NCBI GenBank assembly: GCA_913061245.1
Contig: CAJXTO010000082.1
Span: 1 to 6,640 of the forward strand
Direction: 5' to 3'
Source of the DNA: an uncultured Oceanospirillales bacterium
GTDB taxonomy: Bacteria; Pseudomonadota; Gammaproteobacteria; Pseudomonadales; Litorivicinaceae
Length of the DNA: 6,640 bases
Below the pieces are notes generated by a model, which saw only the letters and a list, made by a program, of their open reading frames with translations, was not told the DNA's origin and ran no database searches. Made by a program: the position numbers and the translations under genes. Shown here piece by piece: positions 1-5,736 of this stretch (positions are counted from its first letter, which is position 1; every line of letters starts with the position of its first letter).

Positions 1-890
1 TTTCGGAACTCACAGAATTCGCGTAGCGCATCCATCAGGCCCGTTCTCAGACCATTCACGTGCGTCCCGCCTTGCGCAGTCGGAATGAGGTTTACATAAG
101 ATTCTGTGACTAATTCACCGCCTTCGGGCAGCCAAGTCAACGCCCACTCCACGGCTTCATGTTCCGCAGAAAATGTTCCGGTGTATGGCGTTTCTGGCAC
201 AGCCAAAGACTCTCCGATCTCAGACTGTAAATAATCAGTCAGACCATTCTCAAAACACCAACTTTCCGATTCACCTGTTTTTTCGTCATTCAAACAAATC
301 GTCAGACCCGAGCACAAAACAGCTTTTGCGCGCAGCAAATGACGCAAGCGCAGGACGGAAATGTTCGCTGAATCGAAATACTGTGGATCGGGTTTAAACC
401 GAACTGTCGTTCCAGTTTCTTTTTTTAAACAGGTACCAACTTCGCTCAAGTCACGGACTTTGTCACCGTTCGCAAATCCAATGTCATATCGCTTCCCATC
501 GCGGCGAACTTCAATATCAACTGCGGTAGATAGCGCATTCACGACGCTCACACCAACGCCATGCAGACCACCCGAGAACTGATAATTCTTGTTCGAGAAT
601 TTTCCGCCTGCATGTAACTTCGTGAGAATCAGCTCAACACCTGGAATACCCTCTTCAGGATGCAAATCAACAGGCATCCCACGGCCATTGTCACTGACAG
701 ATACAGAGCCATCAGCAGAGAGCACAACATCGATGCGATCTGCATGACCAGCGAGCGCCTCATCGACAGAGTTATCGATCACCTCCTGTGCCAGATGATT
801 TGGCCGGGTTGTGTCTGTGTACATGCCTGGGCGGCGTTTGACGGGATCTAGTCCTGAAAGGACCTCAATATCCTGTGCCTGATAACTCAT
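1..890 (-). CDS. parE: DNA topoisomerase IV subunit B (ParE), N-terminal part, cut by the window edge
   Basis: ATPase subunit of topoisomerase IV, which with ParC unlinks daughter chromosomes after replication in the cytoplasm. The 296 visible codons are the GHKL ATPase domain (about residues 1-215) and the start of the transducer domain. Visible motifs: PGMYTDTTRPNHL near residues 21-33; E36 (general base) and N40 (Mg binding) in QEVIDNSVDEA; DNGRGMP at 67-73; the glycine-rich ATP lid GGLHGVG at 107-113; QGGTHVNG at 273-280. The strings TDTTRPNHL and DALREFCEFR favour ParE over GyrB. The frame is intact up to base 1; the rest of the transducer, the TOPRIM and the tail lie outside. The ATG at 890 gives the usual ParE N-terminus; its ribosome binding site is weak (CGGAA about 10 bases upstream). 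The start lies inside the end of yqiB (26-bp overlap), suggesting coupled translation. Identity is essentially certain. Confidence 0.97.
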   Translation of the reverse strand, partial: MSYQAQDIEVLSGLDPVKRRPGMYTDTTRPNHLAQEVIDNSVDEALAGHADRIDVVLSADGSVSVSDNGRGMPVDLHPEEGIPGVELILTKLHAGGKFSNKNYQFSGGLHGVGVSVVNALSTAVDIEVRRDGKRYDIGFANGDKVRDLSEVGTCLKKETGTTVRFKPDPQYFDSANISVLRLRHLLRAKAVLCSGLTICLNDEKTGESESWCFENGLTDYLQSEIGESLAVPETPYTGTFSAEHEAVEWALTWLPEGGELVTESYVNLIPTAQGGTHVNGLRTGLMDALREFCEFR

Positions 891-1347
891 TCGTGTTGAT
901 TCCGTATGCTGATAAATCGGCAAGGCCGTGGTGTAAACAATAAGAGAGCCATTCACTCAAAAACTGATCCAACTGCTCTCGCTCGTTTGGCTGGACCATG
1001 GATGGGTTTGGATAGGGGTATGCGCCTTCGATGAAGTCTGATGAGCTTTCATCTGTCACTTCAGCCAACTGCATATCGTGATACAGCCGAACCGTGAAGG
1101 CAGGTAATGGAACCCAAGTGCGACCTCCACGCAACAGACTGCACTGACTTTCACATAATCCCGTGTAGGGTCCAAGATCTGTAAAACGCATCCTGACCAG
1201 GCAATCTTGCCCGCCAAATGGGAGCACAAACTGGAGGCTATCATCAGAACCGAATCGACGAGCAAGTCGTAAAAGCAGACTGTAATTCAATCCGCAGCTC
1301 GCGTGATGTCGCTTTAAATTTGGTACGTGGCGAGCCTTCTGAGGCAA
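865..1347 (-). CDS. yqiB: YqiB-like DUF1249 protein of unknown function
   Basis: A 160-residue cytoplasmic protein of the DUF1249 family, whose biochemical role is not known. Family hallmarks (numbered from the chosen start): TVRLYHDMQLAEV at about 85-97, YPYPN at 110-114, and a C-terminal helix containing QLDQFLSEWLSYCLHHG ending at 141. There is no signal peptide or membrane segment. The start chosen is TTG at 1347, one base after the nudF stop, because AAGGAG sits 6 bases upstream and the N-terminus then matches the length of E. coli YqiB. A TTG at 1401 would add 18 residues and overlap nudF by 53 bp, but has no visible ribosome binding site. The last roughly 11 residues (INTNELSGTGY) go beyond the usual family end and are encoded across the parE start. 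It sits between nudF and parE; in E. coli cpdA and yqiA lie between yqiB and parE and are absent here. Family is confident, start likely, function unknown. Confidence 0.88.
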   Translation of the reverse strand: MPQKARHVPNLKRHHASCGLNYSLLLRLARRFGSDDSLQFVLPFGGQDCLVRMRFTDLGPYTGLCESQCSLLRGGRTWVPLPAFTVRLYHDMQLAEVTDESSSDFIEGAYPYPNPSMVQPNEREQLDQFLSEWLSYCLHHGLADLSAYGINTNELSGTGY

Positions 1348-1348
1348 G

Positions 1349-1978
1349 TCACTCTCCTTCCAATACGTGCGCTTGATTCGTCTTGAGCCACTGTAATCCA
1401 ATGATTGTGGCCGCGTTATTTACCTTTCCAGTCTGCAATGCTTCCATGGCTGACGCAACGGAAATTACATGAACTTTAAGATCCTCATGCTCCCCCGCTT
1501 GTCCTCGATAACGGGAGATCCCAGACGCATCACAGGGAGCGAAAAATAGATGAATCAATTCATTAGAGCCACCAGGGCTTGGGTAATAGGTAAATAGCAG
1601 TTTGGGATCACCGACGAGAGTTAGGCCCGTCTCCTCCAGAACCTCTCGATGGCAGGTTTCCACTGGAGACTCGTTCTCATCACAAATACCCGCCACCCAT
1701 TCAAGCATCCAAGGGCTATCATCTAATTCGGACATGGCAGCGCCAATCCGAAACTGCTCAACCATCACCAGCTCTCTACGCGCTGAATCACACAAAATCA
1801 CGACGACAGCTGGCGTTCGAATAAAAAGCTCTCGGTGCATCGGTCCGATTAATGAAGTTTGGTATCCGCGATGCGTCAGCGTCAGTTGATCGAGTTGAAA
1901 AAAACCATCCGCTAAACGAGTGGTCGACTCTAGCTCCCAATCATTTGCACCAAATTGAGGTTTCGGCCAATCAGCCAT
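1349..1978 (-). CDS. nudF: ADP-ribose pyrophosphatase, Nudix family
   Basis: Cytoplasmic Nudix hydrolase of 209 residues, about the E. coli NudF length, expected to split ADP-ribose into AMP and ribose 5-phosphate with Mg2+. The Nudix box is complete and canonical: G97, E103, then R111-E112 and E115-E116 with G118, giving G-x5-E-x7-RE-x2-EE-x-G. The residues before it (MLEWVAGI) and after it (YYPSPGGSNELIHLFF at about 131-146) match the ADP-ribose type rather than other Nudix enzymes, as does the C-terminal KVNNAATIIGLQWL at 185-198. The ATG at 1978 overlaps the end of thiD by 8 bp in another frame, and a GGGGGA run just upstream, within thiD, can act as ribosome binding site. The order nudF-yqiB is conserved with E. 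coli. The enzyme class is secure; the exact substrate range is inferred from family similarity. Confidence 0.95.
   Translation of the reverse strand: MADWPKPQFGANDWELESTTRLADGFFQLDQLTLTHRGYQTSLIGPMHRELFIRTPAVVVILCDSARRELVMVEQFRIGAAMSELDDSPWMLEWVAGICDENESPVETCHREVLEETGLTLVGDPKLLFTYYPSPGGSNELIHLFFAPCDASGISRYRGQAGEHEDLKVHVISVASAMEALQTGKVNNAATIIGLQWLKTNQAHVLEGE
1354..1359 (-). promoter_or_regulatory. Strong ribosome binding site that sets the yqiB start
   Basis: AAGGAG on the minus strand lies inside the last codons of nudF, 6 bases before the TTG at 1345-1347. It is close to the ideal anti-16S pairing at ideal spacing, while the alternative TTG at 1399-1401 has nothing comparable upstream. The nudF TGA stop (1349-1351) falls between this site and the TTG, an arrangement suited to reinitiation by ribosomes finishing nudF. 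Confidence 0.75.
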
Positions 1979-2777
1979 TATTCCCCCACAGCGCCCAAAA
2001 ATGATTCACAGGCCCATGCCCTTCGCCCACGGTTAATTGATCGGCAGTCGCGATAGCACCACTGATGTATTCCTTCGCTTTGGCAACGGCGGCCTCAACT
2101 GGATATCCCTGCCCCAGATAAGACGCTAATGCACTCGATAACGTGCAACCTGTTCCATGGGTGTTTGTTGTCGAGACTCTTACAGTTTCAAACCACTGAG
2201 TTTGGTCTCCAGACATCAACAGATCCGGTGATTCTTCTGTTGAAAGATGGCCACCTTTCAACAGCACAGCGCTCGGGCCAAGTGCAAGAAGAGCCTGTGC
2301 TTGAGCCTCCATATGATCGCGATCAGTTGCTTCAGAAACCGCGAGAAGATCGGAGGCCTCTGGCAAGTTCGGGGTGATAATTGTCGCCTTGGGGATGAGG
2401 ACTTCACGCAAGGCGGCAATGGCATCTGCATGCAGTAAACGATCGCCACTTTTTGCCACCATCACTGGATCAATAACAACCGGACATGAGAGCGACTCAA
2501 GAAATTCAGAAACAGCTTCAGTTACCTCAGGCGTTCCAAGCATGCCTACTTTCACCGCATCGATCCGAATATCCCGCGAAACGGACTGCATTTGCTGCTT
2601 CAAAAAATCGATGGCAATAGGGTAAATCGCATCGACACCGACCGTGTTCTGAGCTGTTAGCGCAGTGATCACACTGAGACCATATGCGCCTGTTGCCGAA
2701 ATCGCTTTCAGGTCGGCTTGAATGCCAGCACCGCCACCTGAGTCGGAGCCAGCAATGGTTAAGATATTTGCGTACAT
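1971..2777 (-). CDS. thiD: Hydroxymethylpyrimidine/phosphomethylpyrimidine kinase
   Basis: Ribokinase-fold kinase of 268 residues (E. coli ThiD is about the same length) that phosphorylates hydroxymethylpyrimidine and then its monophosphate, giving HMP-PP for thiamine phosphate synthesis in the cytoplasm. Seen: the N-terminal TIAGSDSGGGAGIQADLK motif with the substrate-binding region following it; VVIDPVMVAKSG in the middle; TPNLPEA; VLLKGGHL; and the catalytic anion-hole motif NTHGTGCTLSSALA, whose cysteine is typical of ThiD rather than sugar kinases. There is no ThiE fusion. The ATG at 2777 is preceded by AGGA at 6 bases' spacing. It is the first gene of the leftward cluster and overlaps nudF by 8 bp. 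No thiamine (TPP) riboswitch can fit in the short leader: only 64 bp separate it from lptM, so riboswitch control from here is excluded unless transcription begins within or beyond lptM. Confidence 0.96.
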   Translation of the reverse strand: MYANILTIAGSDSGGGAGIQADLKAISATGAYGLSVITALTAQNTVGVDAIYPIAIDFLKQQMQSVSRDIRIDAVKVGMLGTPEVTEAVSEFLESLSCPVVIDPVMVAKSGDRLLHADAIAALREVLIPKATIITPNLPEASDLLAVSEATDRDHMEAQAQALLALGPSAVLLKGGHLSTEESPDLLMSGDQTQWFETVRVSTTNTHGTGCTLSSALASYLGQGYPVEAAVAKAKEYISGAIATADQLTVGEGHGPVNHFWALWGNNG

Positions 2778-2783
2778 TTTCCG

Positions 2784-2787
2784 TCCT
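2784..2787 (-). promoter_or_regulatory. Ribosome binding site of thiD
   Basis: AGGA followed by six bases and the ATG at 2777, within the longer purine-rich stretch TTAGGACGGAAA. It supports the thiD start. Confidence 0.6.
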
Positions 2788-2799
2788 AAGTTTCAAAAC

Positions 2800-2805
2800 A
2801 GTGTA
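2800..2805 (-). promoter_or_regulatory. Possible -10 box for the thiD cluster
   Basis: On the minus strand TACACT lies 22 bases upstream of the thiD ATG, leaving room for a short leader carrying the AGGA site. No convincing -35 box is visible at 16-18 bases further upstream (the sequence there is CCGGAT/CCCGGA), so this is a weak call based on position and on the need for a promoter in the 64-bp divergent gap. Confidence 0.3.
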
Positions 2806-2828
2806 GCCGGTTTTGGGGCAAATCCGGG

Positions 2829-2834
2829 TATACT
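2829..2834 (+). promoter_or_regulatory. Likely -10 box of the lptM-lysA-dapF-xerC cluster
   Basis: TATACT matches the sigma-70 -10 consensus at five of six bases. It ends 7 bases before the lptM ATG at 2842, so transcription would be expected to begin at or within a base or two of the start codon. No good -35 box is seen at the usual distance (around 2804-2811 reads TAGCCGGT), so promoter strength or an activator need is unclear. No Shine-Dalgarno sequence lies between it and the ATG, which fits a leaderless message. Confidence 0.55.
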
Positions 2835-2841
2835 TCAGCGC

Positions 2842-2958
2842 ATGAAAAAATTACTGACCACTCTCATTATCAGTGCAAGCCTATTCCTTGGAGCTTGTGG
2901 GCAAACTGGGCCGTTATTTCTGCCCGACCAACCTGACAAAACAGTCGACGGCCGCTAG
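2842..2958 (+). CDS. lptM: LptM (YifL-type) outer-membrane lipoprotein, very short
   Basis: A 38-residue prelipoprotein. Residues 1-18 are a signal peptide with KK at positions 2-3 and a hydrophobic core (LLTTLIISASLFLGA), followed by the lipobox L16-G17-A18-C19; C19 would be lipidated, and G20 after it does not retain the protein in the inner membrane, so outer membrane is expected. The mature start CGQTGPLFLP matches the conserved CGLKGPLYFP of E. coli LptM, a lipoprotein that assists oxidative maturation of the LptD/LptE LPS translocon. The mature part is only 20 residues, much shorter than E. coli's tail. The ATG at 2842 is chosen because it directly begins the signal peptide; an in-frame upstream start at 2722 would place 40 unrelated residues before it and overlap thiD. 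It lies 2 bp before lysA, the position where this lipoprotein family (often labelled LppL) is commonly found. Family assignment rests on the short motif plus context. Confidence 0.9.
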   Translation: MKKLLTTLIISASLFLGACGQTGPLFLPDQPDKTVDGR

Positions 2959-2960
2959 CC

Positions 2961-4217
2961 ATGGATCACTTTCAGTACCGTGACGGCACTTTGTTTGCCG
3001 AAGGCGTTTCCGTTTCAGATATTGCCGCTGAATTCGGCACGCCCTGTTTCATTTATTCAAAAGCAACGCTAATCAGACACTACCATGCCTATGCGGATGC
3101 ACTGACTGACACCCCGCATTTAGTTTGTTATGGCATGAAAGCGAATTCCAACCTTGCGGTCTTGCAAATCTTGGCGAAAGAAGGCGCAGGTTTTGACATC
3201 GTCTCGATCGGTGAACTTGAACGCGTCATCAAAGCTGGCGGAGATCCCTCTAAGGTGGTTTTTTCAGGCGTTGGAAAGCAAGACTTCGAAATGCGTCGTG
3301 CTCTCGAAGTTGGAATTCATTGCTTTAACGTCGAGTCACTTGCGGAACTCGAACATCTCAACCGAGTCGCGACGGAACTAGGAAAAGTCGCACCTGTCTC
3401 ATTACGCATCAATCCCGATGTCGACCCAAAAACGCACCCCTACATCTCAACAGGATTGAAAGCCAATAAATTTGGTATCGCACACGAAGATGCAATTGCA
3501 GCATACCGTCGTGCCAGCGAACTACCCGGATTAGATCCAGTGGGAATCGATTGCCACATCGGTAGTCAGCTGACTGACGTATCTCCATTGATTGAATCTC
3601 TCGACAAACTATTGAGTCTGATTGATCAACTGGCTGATACCGGAATTCATTTAAAACATATCGATCTCGGCGGTGGACTTGGCGTGACATATGACCAAGA
3701 ACAACCACCGCATCCGTCTGAATACTTGGCATTAGTGAAAGAACGGTTGGCTGGTCGCAACCTGACCCTAGTTCTCGAACCCGGACGTTCGATTGCTGCG
3801 AATGCCGGCATCTTCGTGACACAAACGATCTTGACGAAAACTAACCAAGACCAACATTTTGCGATTGTCGATGGCGCGATGAACGATCTGATTAGACCAA
3901 GTCTCTACGGCGCTTGGCAGAAGATTATACCCGTTGATACCACCGAGAAGCCGGGGCAGATTGAGGCCAGCTTTGACATCGTTGGACCGGTATGTGAATC
4001 AGGTGACTTCCTTGGTAAAGCGCGTAATTTACGGATTCAAGAAGGTGATCTACTCGCTGTAAGGTCTGCCGGCGCCTATGGATTCGTGATGGGATCCAAC
4101 TACAACACACGCGGGCGAGCACCTGAAATTTTGGTCGACGGAAACGAAATTCACCTCGTTCGTGAGCGTGAAACTATCGAAAGCCTTTGGAGCCTTGAAC
4201 ACATGGTGGCCAAGTAA
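2961..4217 (+). CDS. lysA: Diaminopimelate decarboxylase
   Basis: PLP-dependent enzyme of 418 residues (usual for the family) that decarboxylates meso-diaminopimelate to L-lysine, the last step of lysine synthesis, in the cytoplasm. The N-terminal alanine-racemase-like barrel carries the PLP lysine K60 in YGMKANSN, H199 in CHIGSQ, the phosphate-binding glycines G237-G239 in DLGGGLG, and EPGRS at 273-277. The C-terminal beta domain carries C345 in GPVCESGDFL, contributed to the partner subunit's active site in the dimer, and Y373 in SAGAYGFVMGSNYNTRGR (span 369-386). Start ATG 2961 lies 2 bp after lptM with no strong ribosome binding site, so translation probably depends on coupling to lptM. 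It overlaps dapF by 1 bp (TAATG). The sequence resembles Pseudomonas LysA throughout. No lysR-type regulator lies beside it. Confidence 0.98.
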   Translation: MDHFQYRDGTLFAEGVSVSDIAAEFGTPCFIYSKATLIRHYHAYADALTDTPHLVCYGMKANSNLAVLQILAKEGAGFDIVSIGELERVIKAGGDPSKVVFSGVGKQDFEMRRALEVGIHCFNVESLAELEHLNRVATELGKVAPVSLRINPDVDPKTHPYISTGLKANKFGIAHEDAIAAYRRASELPGLDPVGIDCHIGSQLTDVSPLIESLDKLLSLIDQLADTGIHLKHIDLGGGLGVTYDQEQPPHPSEYLALVKERLAGRNLTLVLEPGRSIAANAGIFVTQTILTKTNQDQHFAIVDGAMNDLIRPSLYGAWQKIIPVDTTEKPGQIEASFDIVGPVCESGDFLGKARNLRIQEGDLLAVRSAGAYGFVMGSNYNTRGRAPEILVDGNEIHLVRERETIESLWSLEHMVAK

Positions 4218-5056
4218 TGCGTGTTCAGTTCACAAAAATGCATGGCCTCGGCAATGACTTCGTTGTCATTGATGCAGTCAGCCAGCATGTCAGCTTACGA
4301 TCGAGCCAAATTCAAAAGTTAGCCGACCGCAATACAGGAATTGGCTTTGACCAACTGTTACTGATCGAGCCTCCATCGCGGCCTGATGCGGATTTTGACT
4401 ACCGAATCTTTAATTCAGACGGTGGCGAAGTTGAACACTGCGGTAATGGCGCCCGCTGTTTTGCCAAGTTCGTGACTGATCGAGAGCTGACAGCAAAACC
4501 AACTATCACGGTGAACACCGCGCGCGGCCTGATTGAACTCGTCATCACCGAGAAAGGCCTTGTTCGTGTCAATATGGGGCAACCGGTACTGGATCCAGAG
4601 GCTCTTCCGTATCAGACACCACCCGCGCCCGATCAAACCCAAACGGTTGTTCTCGATACACCCGATGGAGCGCGATCATTTGGATTGATCAGCATGGGAA
4701 ATCCTCACGCTGTCACCGTTGTCGATTCTATCGACCGAACCGCTGTCGCTGACATTGGTCAAGCGATTCAAAACTCCTCGCAGTTTCCTGATTCCGTCAA
4801 TGTTGGATTCATGGAAATCCTATCCACCACAGAAATTCGTCTCCGCGTCTTTGAACGAGGGGTGGGCGAGACTCTTGCATGTGGCACTGGTGCCTGTGCT
4901 GCCGTTGCATATGGGCGATTGCTTGGACGATTGGATAGCGAAGTCAATGTTGCAACTCGAGGCGGAAACCTGCAGATTGAATGGCAAGGAATAGGACATG
5001 ACTTAATCATGACCGGTCCTGCTGAATCCGTTTTTGAGGGAGAGTTTCGCCTGTGA
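4217..5056 (+). CDS. dapF: Diaminopimelate epimerase
   Basis: PLP-independent epimerase of 279 residues (E. coli about 274) interconverting LL- and meso-diaminopimelate in the cytoplasm; the meso form feeds both peptidoglycan and, through LysA, lysine. Two mirrored domains each supply one catalytic cysteine: C75 in EHCGNGARC and C222 in ETLACGTGACA. Also seen are the N-terminal KMHGLGNDFVVID, FNSDGGE at 65-71, GNPHAV at 161-166 and FERGVGET at 212-219. The ATG at 4217 shares its A with the lysA TAA stop; GGTGG about 8-9 bases upstream may serve as ribosome binding site. The gene ends in a 4-bp GTGA overlap with the next gene. All key residues are present. Confidence 0.98.
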   Translation: MRVQFTKMHGLGNDFVVIDAVSQHVSLRSSQIQKLADRNTGIGFDQLLLIEPPSRPDADFDYRIFNSDGGEVEHCGNGARCFAKFVTDRELTAKPTITVNTARGLIELVITEKGLVRVNMGQPVLDPEALPYQTPPAPDQTQTVVLDTPDGARSFGLISMGNPHAVTVVDSIDRTAVADIGQAIQNSSQFPDSVNVGFMEILSTTEIRLRVFERGVGETLACGTGACAAVAYGRLLGRLDSEVNVATRGGNLQIEWQGIGHDLIMTGPAESVFEGEFRL

Positions 5057-5733
5057 CAATCACTGCTGATCAGATCGCAGACTATCTACAGGATCATCTG
5101 GATTTCTTTGAACAGCATCCAAAGCTAGTTCGAGAGCTCAAACTCCCGACAGATTCAGGCGCAGCCATCTCTTTGGTTGAGTTTCAATTGCGAAAATTGC
5201 GCGATCACATCCAACAGCTCGAAAGAGAAAATGACCATATGATCGAAACAGCACGCATCAATAGCGTCTTGTTCGAAAAGACTCGATCACTTGTGCTATC
5301 ACTTCTCGACGCCCGTGACTTGGACGATCTATCAGTTGTGCTCGATGAGAAACTTGCAAATGGATTCGACATCCCAGTCGTTCGACTCTTGTTATCCGAT
5401 CAATTCAATGTTCCAGATAGCCTGTCACTGATCCAGCCTGTGAAAGCTGACGCGCTCGAAGAGGGTGGACAACTCGCTCAGGCGGTCTCTGATAAAGAGC
5501 CATGGATCGGCCGACTGACAAAAGATCGCCGAGCCGCTTTATTTGGTGACGATGCAAGCGTGATTGAAAGCTCAGCAACACTCGCTCTCGTCCGTGGTCA
5601 CACCTATGGATTACTGGCCCTTGGGCATCCAGACCCAACGCACTTTCAGTCTAATCAAGACACCCTGTTTTTGGATCATATTGGTGAAGCACTTGCGATG
5701 ATACTGCCAAGGCTTCTTGATAAGGCGAAGTAG
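5053..5733 (+). CDS. DUF484 family protein (YigA-like), unknown function
   Basis: A 226-residue soluble protein of the DUF484 family, almost always found between dapF and xerC in gammaproteobacteria; its molecular role is not established. Seen: the family N-terminus with YLQDHLDFFEQHP at 11-23 and LPTDSGAAISLVEFQLRKLR at 31-50; a likely coiled-coil helix from about 41 to 70 (LRKLRDHIQQLERENDHM); then a GAF-like alpha/beta region with WIGRL at 151-155, TYGLLALGHPDPTHF at 184-198 and a closing helix TLFLDHIGEALAMILPRLL (204-222). No catalytic signature was recognised. Start is GTG at 5053 overlapping the dapF TGA (GTGA), with GGGAGAG about 10 bases upstream. The GAF-like fold suggests ligand or protein binding, but that is inference; the constant linkage to xerC hints at a link to recombination or cell division. 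Confidence 0.93.
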   Translation: MTITADQIADYLQDHLDFFEQHPKLVRELKLPTDSGAAISLVEFQLRKLRDHIQQLERENDHMIETARINSVLFEKTRSLVLSLLDARDLDDLSVVLDEKLANGFDIPVVRLLLSDQFNVPDSLSLIQPVKADALEEGGQLAQAVSDKEPWIGRLTKDRRAALFGDDASVIESSATLALVRGHTYGLLALGHPDPTHFQSNQDTLFLDHIGEALAMILPRLLDKAK

Positions 5734-5736
5734 TCC

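Noticed and set aside
173..851. Three plus-strand open frames across the parE region
   Set aside because: They are antisense to parE, whose minus-strand frame is continuous and matches ParE motifs throughout.
2315..2324. Palindrome GATCGCGATC, reminiscent of highly iterated palindromes
   Set aside because: A single occurrence within thiD coding sequence; not repeated in the window.
2722..2841. In-frame upstream extension of the lptM reading frame by 40 codons
   Set aside because: It would put unrelated residues before a perfect signal peptide and overlap the thiD start; the lipoprotein clearly begins at the ATG at 2842.
2778..2841. TPP riboswitch upstream of thiD
   Set aside because: The leader is far too short for a thi-box, and no CTGAGA/GACCTGA-like conserved segment was seen.
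3409..3822. 137-codon open frame on the minus strand inside lysA
   Set aside because: It is antisense to a strongly conserved enzyme, its translation shows no recognisable domain, and it has no operon context.
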